64,000 nucleotides of DNA from Neolentinus lepideus HHB14362 ss-1. Its lineage: Eukaryota; Basidiomycota; Agaricomycetes; Gloeophyllales; Gloeophyllaceae. Under the pieces are notes generated by a model. It was not told where the DNA came from, ran no database searches, and saw only the letters and a list, made by a program, of their open reading frames with translations. The stretch lies in NCBI GenBank assembly GCA_001632425.1, contig KV425574.1, forward strand, positions 12,918 to 76,917, written 5' to 3'. Below, in pieces: positions 55,285-64,000 of this stretch. The position numbers and the translations under genes were made by a program. Position 1 is the first letter of the stretch; each line of letters starts with the position of its first letter.

Positions 55285-57774
55285 TCAAGCTTTGTTAACA
55301 GTAGTCTCATCCGAGCCCTCCTTGATTGCGCGCCCGCCGTATGGGGTGCTCTTGATGCGCACTCTAGGCTCACCCTTGAAAGCCCTGTCTCCCTCACCGA
55401 TGGAAGCCCGGTACGCTCTTCTCATCCCCGCCCACGGTTCACTCTGCGCAAAGTCGAAAATGCCCTCCTCATCCCTGGCCTCCACCAAGTTTAGAAGCGC
55501 AGCAAGAAAACCATCCCATTGGTCATCGCTCTCCGCACCCTTCTTCAGGAGTGGGTTAGGTTGTCTCAGCAACCTCGAAGCGGTGCCAATCCAAGGCTGC
55601 TCCTCGTCAATAGGGATGGCAACCACAGCCTTGGCGTCCTTGTTGTCGAAGAGCATCTCATAGATTTCTCCCTCGGCAGAGTAATAGAGAGCCTTGTATA
55701 GAGGATCGCGGAGCTTCTCCTCAGAGTCGGTGAGCGAACCCTCAAAATGCATTTGATCTAGCCGCGCAAGTAGGTGGACACCCCGGCCCCGAATAGAGCT
55801 CTCAGCGTTGTTGCGCTCGACCATAATTCGGTCGATGTTTTCCTCGGTCTGAGAGATGTTTGATGTAAGGAATATGTCAGATAGAAGACCAAAATAATCC
55901 TACTCACATAAGGTCCATGCATGCCGCTGCCACCGTCCATGTATCTCAGGATCTGGGCGCCACCAATGCCAATACCGTCCACTCCGGCAAACACCGCATC
56001 TTTGACATTGTGAAACTTGAACCCGGCACTCATGTAGGTCGTCAAACCCCTCTCGTGTGCCTTGTGTACGAGCTCCAGCGCATTCTGGACACCAAGCTGA
56101 ACAATCACAGGCTGGGAAGGGTACTTGTCGGAAGCGCCATCCCATGTGACCTTGTCAAAGCCACCGAGAGCAGCAAGCTCGATACCCCTCAAGCCAATCT
56201 CCATGATACCATCGAGAACCCTTGGCTCTCCATCAAGATCATCCACAATCGGGTGGTTCAAGTTGAACGCAGCACTCATGTACTGTCTTCCAGGCTTCCT
56301 GAGGACATGGCCAGCCAGAGCTTGCATGTATTCGACCATCTGCGTCGTCGTCAAGCCGTCCATCGCAACCTTGCACTCCGCCGCACCGAGCGCAAAAGCA
56401 GCAGACGCGGCAGCACTGGTGGTGCTCACGACCTTTACAAAGTCGCAAGCAAAGTCTCTAGACACACTGTCCCTCAAAGCGCGGCCTACAAAGTAGGTAT
56501 TGGGGGCCTCGCGTCCAGTGTGGAGGCGCACGGAGGCAAAGTCGAGGATCGAAGGGATACGATAGGACTCTATCATCTCACGCGGGAGGTTCTGCGGACG
56601 CTCCAAGTCTAATTGCGTATGATTAATTAAATCGTGCGTAATGAGTTATCACCGAGGACCATACTTACGCTCAACATGGACAATAGCGCCTGTCATCCAG
56701 CGCGACTTACGTGTGGTGCCAGAGACATGACCATCGCCGGGGTCAGTCAAGCTCAGGTACGTCTGCGCATCTTTGCGGAAACCAATGGTGCCTAGGAAGC
56801 GCGCCTCTGAAGCGGGAAGAGGCTCGCCCTTACTCAGTCTGTGGTACCCAAAATGGAAGCCCTATCGCGAGGATTCAGAGTCAAATCTTGATCCCTATCG
56901 CAGAAGTCAAGAGATTAAATCTCACCACAAAATCAAGGTATGAAGGCTCCTTCTGCTCGTCCCTGAGTGCCTGTGCGAGCTTCATCACAGCGCCCAAGTA
57001 GTTCTGTCCGTACTCTGCCGGCCAGCTGATCTCGAGCCGATCAGGACACGAGAGCATTGCAAAAGTAAATCCGGGGTTCGTGACCTTGCCCTCATCATCA
57101 CTGTGGCTGGGTGTGAAGGTCGCGTACTTGTCCCCACCAAGCTCGCACAAACCCATGCTGTGGAGGCGGTCGATGTCCTCGAGCGTTCCAATAATAGACG
57201 GGAGAGCATGCGCCGAGAGAAGGCGCCCGGAGATTTGCTTGGCAAAGGTGGCAGTGCCAGACGCAGCAGAGAATGTCTCCGAAATGACCGCATCAAATTC
57301 TAACTGGACGTCGACCATAGCGACGCTTTTATCTAATACGACATCCTCAATTAGTCCGGAATACACATCAATAGATCAGTTTGATCCCTACAGTAAGGAA
57401 GTTGCATATCGCGTTTGAATGGTTCCTGGTTAGCATTCGAAACCTTCCATTCTGGATCCGTCAACAGTTGATCAACATGAAGTGTACTCCACAGCAATAA
57501 AGCACCTACTCGCAGTACGGAGCAGAAGAAGAACGTTCATGAGGATCCTGACGGCAACGGTCTTGCACTCAGAAGGGTAGATGTGAAGAGTGTGGTATGT
57601 CGGAGCAGTTTGCTTCCAGCCAGCGGTCGGCAAGACGTCTACACCAGGGACGGGCGTCGCAGTGGCAGTATGGAATCCGTACGATGTCCTGCCTTTGATC
57701 GATTGCAGACCCTGGTAGAGGATCGATGCTTTGATATTGCGGGAAGGAGAGGGAATATCATAGGACATATCCAT
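55285..57774 (-). CDS. Large conserved-looking protein of unknown family, possible TIM-barrel
   Basis: Five exons: 57774-57510, 57332-56926, 56861-56669, 56608-55908 and 55848-55285, encoding 709 residues. No family is recognised. The segment from IMEIGLRGIELAALGGFDKV to VFAGVDGIGIGGAQILRYMD alternates strand and helix, ends in Gly-rich turns, and contains VIVQLGVQNALELVHKAHER and TTYMSAGFKFHNVKDAV. This suggests the second half of a (beta/alpha)8 barrel. The C-terminal 180 residues are more hydrophilic, with DDQWDGFLAALLNLVEARDE. The first 90 residues form a separate N-terminal region. No signal peptide or membrane span is seen, so a soluble enzyme is most likely. Same orientation and 264-bp spacing to the FluG-N-like gene hint at related metabolism but prove nothing. 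Intron 1 (177 bp) is long and could contain a missed exon. Confidence 0.65.
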
Positions 57775-60064
57775 CGCGCAGAAGATAGAGGATTTGTTGT
57801 TCTGCGGGGGAAGTAGGTGGCTCTGGTGCTGGGTGAGGATCGGGAATGTAGAATATCCTACTTTCCTTTCTGACTTTTATATATTTTGAGCTTGACTCGG
57901 ATCCGCGATAACGGACTGCGATATGGACATTCCACCGATGTCGAGAACCCCGTTTGATGTTAGCGCTTTGCATTTCATGTATACTCTGTGAAACGCCGGA
58001 AGACCATGTACCGGTAACACATTTGACTGTTATGGCCCATATTCGGGTAACAGTCGGGGTGAAGATATACATTTGTTCTTTGAAATTACTAGAAAAATCA
58101 GCAATAGGTAAACTGCCGTTCCTGAATAACTCAAGAAACCTTCCATACGGTACATGTCCTGATCCACAGAGCAACGGAAACTTCTAGCTCCCGCTACGCA
58201 TAGGCCTATACCCATATCACAGCCGCTTTGACACGGAGATATCAAGCGGATGAAATTCCGCAGCAATCGATGAAATAAATCCTTGTATGTACCAGAGATT
58301 TAGGGTGAGTTATACAAAGATGGCTCCTATAGGCACTGGCCTAGGCTAGCCATCACCAACAATATTTCGACAGCGGTCAGAATCCAGCGATTTTCCAGGA
58401 ATCTAAGTCGCTATTCCTTTCTGGTAATAAAAAGACACTCACGCTCAGCTAGAAATCAATGTGTCGTGGGTGATTGAGTTGTCCATGTCAGGGTCCACAG
58501 ATGGAAATCAGACTTGGCGGTAGGCGGTGACATCGACGAACATAGGTGACAGTGACACACGTGACACAAAGCGCTCTGATTCCATCACCCGGCGTGACTA
58601 ACAGTCAGTTAGCTACTAGTACTACTATGCATGCATTAACGAGATCGGCCCAATACGACTAGATCAGTTTTGTGTCGGATATCCGATGCAACAGGACATC
58701 ACTGGTCCAACACTCTGGTAATGATGTGCGTCAAGCCAGGACTGGATTGCACAGGCTGTTGGAGGACATCACACGTTCTGTCAAGTTTCCGCCCTGTGGC
58801 GATCATATCGGTATGTCCAAGGTTCATGATAAGTGTCTGGATTGCTGATTTACCCTACACGGTGATCCTCTAGGCGCTAAACGCCAACACACGCGAGCCG
58901 CTTTCCCATGACGATGCTACTATCTTTAGAATCATCGCAGCTAGCCCAAAGGACAGTCATGGATATATTTGTCTTGGCAGCTCGGGCTGTTGACTGGACT
59001 TCGACTTCCGATTCCTCTCATCGTATCTGATACGGCCTCATATATTGCCGAGGTCATCCATTGAGAGGAAATGTGTCGTTAAGCGAAGAACGTCCTGGTT
59101 GCATTTGGACGGATGCAATCAGCCATTTACCGGTCGGTGCATCAAGAAACGCGAATATATACAGGTAGAGATAAGACTTCCGTGTCTCCGCTATTGTGGC
59201 TACGGAGACATAATTCTCCAGGAGTAGCAGTACGAAGACCGTGTTTTCGACCCTGCACATCTTGATTCCAGATACCCGGCAGGATTACAGTGTCTCCGTG
59301 CGTCTTAGTCTGGATCGCATGGCTCCATCGCAAGATGATTTCTCTGCAATACACGTGCGGAAAACAGTCTCTCCAATTCCATTATGGTTACCATGGAGCT
59401 ACAGTCTCCGTGACTTAGTACCTGCCCCTATTAATATTGTCCTTACCAAGTATGCAGCCTCTATGCCATCTATAATTCTGTAATTGTATTCTTATCTTTA
59501 TAATATCCCTGAAGTCAGCCTTATGGGAGCGGCGCACATCACAGCCTACATGTTCTGTAAACCCGTGCAGTTCATAATAAATGATCCTATTCAGATGGTT
59601 TTCTGGACACACATGCATAGAGATCCCAGTCTCAGCGGCCTTCTGCACGTTCGCGATGGAGACGGGAGACGCACTCTCCATACGAGTACTCCGGGCGGCT
59701 ACAACGAGATTTCCGGCATGCGCCCGTACTTAGCGAAGGTTCCGTTGAGATCAAGCAACTGAGTCCCTTAATCATTTGCAATTGATGTAAACAAAGCTGG
59801 AATGTATATGCAGTCTCGTTTAGACCGGTGTCAAGGTAGAGCCGTTACCTCACCGTGCATGATTCCGTGATGCTCGGATAGAGCTATTAATGTCTACCAT
59901 CTATAGAAATGCATGCCCCAATCAAGGTCATTTATAGCCTTCCTCGGGGTCGGCCCGGGACTTATGTCCTCGACACAGCAGGTTAGTCAGTGGCCGAGAG
60001 CAAGTTTATATTTATCAAACACTGTCAGACATTCTCACCCGCATCTTGAACAACATTCACGACA
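57775..60064. other. 2.3-kb region without a supportable gene
   Basis: Only short, unconnected open frames are seen. Some repeated GTCTCCG words (around 59180-59420) form small inverted pairs but no element structure. Confidence 0.4.
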
Positions 60065-61585
60065 ATGGATGACCCACGCGCAACTGGCATGGACGGCCGA
60101 CTAGTGCTCGAGAAGGTCGAACACGACTACGGTGATACCACACCACGCAACCTCGACCCTACTGACTCTGAAGACCCAGTCGAAAAAAACGCTCAAACCC
60201 ACCCTCCGCCACCTCCAGATGGCGGGTATGGATGGGTCGTCGTCGCTTGCGGGTTTTGGATCTGTGCTATGACTTGGGGAGTCAATGCAGTGAGTGCACG
60301 TACGCCGCATTCTACGTTGTTCTTCGTTGACATTCCATGTACAGGGATATGCCATTTATCTGGGGTATTATCTCAACCACAGCGTCTTCCCAGGTGCGAC
60401 CAGACTCGAATATGCATTCGTCGGCGGACTTTCCATCTCCCAGGCTCTGATGGTCGCCCCTCTCGCGACGTTCCTGAGCCGAAAGTATGGGTTCAGGCAA
60501 ACCATGATCCTTGGGGTGTGTCTGGAGGCAGGCGCCATGATAGCCGCCTCCTTCGCCAATAGGATCTGGCACCTGTTCCTAACTCAGGGCATCCTGTTCG
60601 GATGGGGTCTCGGTCTCACCTTCACATCGAGCATTGGTATCCCCTCCCAATGGTTCCTCAAACGCCGCAGCATCACAAACGGAATCGTCTCAGCTGGCTC
60701 CGGCGTCGGAGGGATCATTTGGGCGCTCGCGACGAACTCCATGATCGAAACCATCAGTCTCGCCTGGGCATATCGCATCACCGCCATATGTCTCTTTGTC
60801 GTGAACATTGTCGCAAGTCTGTTCATGCGAGATCGAAACAAGCATGTCAACCCCAATCAAAGAGCATTCGACGTATCTTTGCTGCTGCGACCCGAATTCC
60901 TTCTCCTCCTGGCCTGGTCGTGCTTCAGTCTCCTTGGCTACATTGTCCTCCTGTACTCCCTCTCCGACTTTTCCATATCCAAGGGACTGAGCACGCAGCA
61001 AGCCTCCATAGTCACCGCCGTGTTGAGCGTCGGCATGACCGTAGGGCGACCGCTCGTAGGCTACTTCTCCGACTCTGTCGGCAGGATAAATATGGCAGGA
61101 ATCGTAACACTCGTCACTGGCCTGACGTGCTTCATTATCTGGATCCCGGCGAAAACGTACGGTGTCTGCGTCTTCTTCGCGCTTGTAAACGGAGCGATTT
61201 GCGGGTCATTCTGGTCGGTAAGTGGAACGGACTCTGATACTTAGCCTGCCGATGCTGACGACGTCACATTTATTAGTGCGTCAGCCCTCTGACAGCTGAA
61301 GTCGTCGGCCTGGGCAACCTACCTTCGGCTCTTTCGCTAGTCTGGCTGTCGGTGGTTATCCCGTGCACATTCGCGGAGGCTATTGCCTTCGCTTTGAGAC
61401 GCGGGACGGGGCCAAACAGCTATATCATTGTACAGGTATTCACTGGCGTGATGTTCATTGTTGCCAGTGTCTGCTTGCTCTTCTTGAGGGGCCTACAGAT
61501 CGAGAAGGAGCAAGCAGCACAGAAGGGTAGAAGATTATCACTAGCATCCACCTTCCGCCACATGTTCTCTATAAAGAAGGTGTAA
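60065..61585 (+). CDS. MFS transporter, monocarboxylate (MCT)-type
   Basis: Three exons: 60065-60289, 60345-61217 and 61277-61585, encoding 468 residues. A 50-residue acidic cytosolic N-terminus is followed by the MCT signature PDGGYGWVVVACGFWI at the first membrane span. Other typical parts are FLSRKYGFRQTMILG, LFGWGLGLTFTSSIGIPSQWF with WFLKRRSITNGI after it, SAGSGVGGIIWAL, and GRPLVGYFSDSVGR. Twelve membrane helices fit the length. Fungal members of this group move monocarboxylates, riboflavin-like or other small organic molecules by proton coupling, and several are secondary-metabolite or nutrient exporters. The substrate cannot be read from the sequence. The gene stands alone, with empty DNA on its left and a decayed SET gene on its right. 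The C-terminal tail is basic (KGRRLSLASTFRHM). Confidence 0.88.
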
Positions 61586-61795
61586 GCCGCTGGACGTTTG
61601 TTAGAATCAATTATTAACTCCCCGAGTGACATTAGTTACGCCCATGTATCTCAAACACATATTCTATGCTGCCATAATGCGATAAGCACTAGAGAAAATA
61701 GAAACCTTAACCCATTGTGCCATCAGAGTTAGCTCAGTAAAGCGGCCGCCGTAAGACGATGGCCGTTTTCCTGATGTCACTCGTATTAGTCCGCC

Positions 61796-63260
61796 TCGGA
61801 GATATTTTCTTCACCCTGAAGATCTTCATCGACAATCTCCACTCCAGCTTCTCTGGTCTTGGTTATGGTGGCATTTACTTTATCTACAGCAAACTCTAGA
61901 ATGCTCTGGAGGATCGCTCCTTGGCCTTCACGATATGAAATTTAGTATTTCAAGTCACGTCAATGTTTGCCGATGACAGACACCAGACTGACCTTCAATA
62001 TAGTGTCCCAGCATCACCCTTATCTCATCCCGAACTGTGACTGCAGGCGAGAACCAAGGATGACGATCGAGGAGCGTCTGTGTCATCTCCTGCAACAAGA
62101 TCGCAGCCACCATCACATCTTGCCAATCAAAGGTTCCGTCGCCATCTTCACTTACTCCATCCGAGCTCCTGGAATCATGGAGAACTTGATCCCAAACACC
62201 GTCTCGGCCTACCTCCCACTTCTTCGCACTGGAGTCAAGTTACAGGACTATCGTGTCGTCAGGGTTGTGCTCGAGTGAGAAGCCGTAGCCAAGGATCAGC
62301 TCGGAGTTCGGCTTCGGGCCATAGTTGTTAAACAGCTCGGAGCCAGTATCTTAGAAAGGATTATCGCGAGCTCTTCACTAGTGGCCGTAGGTTTAGACGA
62401 ATCAGAATATATTACAACCCACGATACGGGTTGCGCACGGTTGTGGTTAAGTGCGTCTACGCCGGGTAGGAGGACAGGGTACGAAGAGGGATTCGGAAAC
62501 AATGTGGGTGAGCGGGAAAGGACTGGAGTTGTGATGGCGCGCGAGGAGAGATACGTCGATGATGTCAGGTATCTGGCCCTGGTATGGATCCAGAGCTCGG
62601 TCAACAACTTCGCAGCGCAAGACGCCACCTACATACCATGTGAACCCCACTGCCCAGTCTAAGTTTACTGTCTTAACTATATTCCTGCACCGCTGCCACT
62701 CGTCGTCCCATTGCCTCTTTCGATCTAAAGTAGCTCCATAAAGGTTTGGACCTCTGAATGACTGGAGCTCGCTATCGCTAAAATGAAGGGGAGTCTGTAG
62801 CGTTGCCGGTGAGGGCAACATATTGAGATATGGGAAGTGTCGGAAACTTGAAGGAGCACTACAGCTTCATGAGCAGCTAACACTATTGTACTCATTGCTA
62901 GCGCACCTTTGTTTCCCAAGCACCCAGTGCATGCAGGCGTACGTGCAGACGAGCTATCTCTCAGACAGCCCTCGCAGTACGCTCTTCGTATCGAAAATAT
63001 CCTCCAGTGCGTTTCCGGCTACCTCCACAAAAATCGCCAAAGAGAATGGCATAGAAACAACGGTTACGTCAGGTTTTACAGCGTCCTTTGTCCGTACAGA
63101 GAATCCCAATGTATCTTCATTTCAATGAGCGCGAAACGACGTGCAGGCATTCACGAGACTCGAAATATACCATTGGATGGAGTTTCGCGCCATTGTCTGC
63201 CAGCCATTTGCGAAAGACAGTGACAGTATCTGGTTCAGAGAAGTCCGCGTCCCGACTCAT
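61796..63260 (-). pseudogene. SET-domain lysine methyltransferase-like gene, disrupted
   Basis: The gene can be followed on the minus strand from MSRDADFSEPDTVTVFRKWL (63260) to the stop at 61796-61798. Homology-like landmarks include an N-terminal helix typical of SETD3/RKM-type proteins, SMPFSLA, VCTYACMHWV, NMLPSPATLQTPLHF and FRGPNLYGATLDRK. After those come LLPGVDALNHNRAQPVSWVV (SET core, N-H-N) and NNYGPKPNSELILGYGF. Three defects break it. TAG at 62954-62956 stands where a Gln would be expected, between SER and LVCTY. A frame change at about 62330-62350 sits just before the NNYGPKP segment. TAA at 62240-62242 sits inside TIVL...LDSS. No splice pair removes them. Active relatives methylate ribosomal or actin substrates. 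This copy is probably dead, unless the assembly has errors at all three places. Confidence 0.72.
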
Positions 63261-63591
63261 ATTTCGAGTAGATTGTTGAGAGCCAGCTGACAGTGCTTGA
63301 AGCGGCAGGGTTCGGGCTTCTGCTGAAATTCAAATTCCTTCCGGACAGTTGCTCGCCTACTAAGTTTAGGAGACGCGTACTAAGTCTAGCTGCGGGCGCG
63401 TCTTTGCTCTACGTTCCACCTTCCGCCTCAGCGATCCTGCATCTATCGACGTGGTCAGCACCTTCGAAAGTTTTAGAGGTTTCCTGACCATTGGCCGTTC
63501 ATAGAAGGCATTTGGTCTGTAAGATCCAATTTTAACTTGTCATCTCGCACTGCCTTTGTTCAAGTTGAAAGTGTGCTTAGATACAACAACT
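63261..63591. other. Divergent spacer between SET pseudogene and F-box fragment
   Basis: No gene is supported. It would hold the former promoters of both flanking relics. Confidence 0.35.
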
Positions 63592-63955
63592 ATGGCACCA
63601 GTTCCGGCAGAGGACACAACGAAGATGCAAGACTTCATTAAAAAGCAGTATACCTTCAGGAAGACCTGCGCCTATAGAGCTTCTTTCTGACGATCTGCTG
63701 CTCGACATCTGGGACCACAACAAGCGAACAGATTCGAGGATGAAGATACCAAATGGTCTTCATATTTCATGGGTATCGCGCAGATGGAGGGAACTCGCCA
63801 TCCATACCCCGACTTTCTGGGACCACATTGTGTCCTCTGCTTGGTCTGCAGAAATGTTACGGGTTGCCTTTGAGCGACAAATGAGCTGCCAATTCTCTCT
63901 GTCGGTTAATTATGCGCCATTTCTCAATCACGTCGACGATACACCTAAACACTAG
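63592..63955 (+). pseudogene. F-box protein fragment, frame broken and truncated
   Basis: An ATG at 63592 opens a short frame (MAPVPAEDTTKMQDFIKKQY). The F-box itself, with IELLSDDLLLDIWD, WVSRRWRELAIHTPTFWDHI, lies in a different frame after about 63660. No splice site fits between the two, so a frameshift is likely. The second frame ends at 63953-63955 after fewer than 100 residues, whereas Agaricomycete F-box proteins usually reach 400-600. The rest may continue past the window through an intron, so 'pseudogene' is a judgement. F-box proteins select targets for SCF ubiquitin ligases. Confidence 0.6.
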
Positions 63956-64000
63956 CAGAGAGTTAAGGTGTCGATTCATATTCTCCTGACTCATGTCGTG

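Noticed and set aside
59150..59430. Recurring GTCTCCG words with small inverted pairs
   Set aside because: Too short and irregular to define an element or hairpin with confidence.
1..64000. CRISPR arrays, bacterial-type operons and tRNA genes
   Set aside because: No regularly spaced repeats; the DNA is eukaryotic; no cloverleaf with a matching T-arm word was found by eye.

Overview
The window is nuclear DNA of a filamentous basidiomycete, most likely an Agaricomycete. Genes are split by many short (about 48-60 nt) GT-AG introns. A Plavaka-type CACTA transposase, F-box fragments and lineage-typical membrane proteins are present, and the housekeeping genes look fungal. Exon borders below were worked out by hand from splice signals plus reading phase. 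For every multi-exon gene called with confidence the exon lengths sum to a whole number of codons. No tRNA, rRNA or CRISPR array was recognised.

Layout. 1-1.4 kb: end of a minus-strand gene of uncertain family. 2.4-6.4 kb: a decayed Plavaka element. 7-12.5 kb: a VHS-GAT (Lsb5-like) trafficking adaptor and a GH3 beta-N-acetylhexosaminidase-like enzyme, both minus. 12.8-18 kb: intronless COG7, a divergent unknown gene, and a small coiled-coil protein. 18.0-18.6 kb: a hAT-type MITE with 8-bp target duplication. 19-27.6 kb: a GEN1/Yen1 Holliday-junction nuclease facing a tuberin (TSC2) GTPase activator. 29.6-31 kb: an unknown membrane protein. 31.5-38.7 kb: an NCS1 nucleobase transporter, a TKL (LISK-like) kinase with a C1 domain, and an ACOT9-like thioesterase. 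39.2-42.6 kb: tandem aldo-keto reductases. 42.6-45.4 kb: gene-poor DNA with F-box-like relics, a long hairpin and two 31-bp perfect palindromes. 45.4-47.5 kb: a second unknown multi-membrane protein. 48.6-52.4 kb: an ARMT1/DUF89 phosphatase with four microexons, divergent from a BolA2/Fra2-like protein. 53.3-57.8 kb: a FluG-N-like amidohydrolase and a 709-aa protein of unknown family. 60-61.6 kb: an MFS monocarboxylate-type transporter. 61.8-64 kb: a SET-domain pseudogene and a broken F-box gene.

The window is a mosaic of conserved housekeeping genes (trafficking: Lsb5-like, COG7; DNA repair: GEN1; growth control: TSC2; Fe-S/iron: BolA; lipid: ACOT9) and accessory or decaying DNA. No biosynthetic or defence cluster is evident. 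The least explained coding items are the 709-aa protein beside the FluG-N-like enzyme, the two membrane-protein families, and the divergent unknown at 15.5 kb. The clearest structural items are the MITE, the matched palindromes, and the microexon-rich ARMT1 gene.
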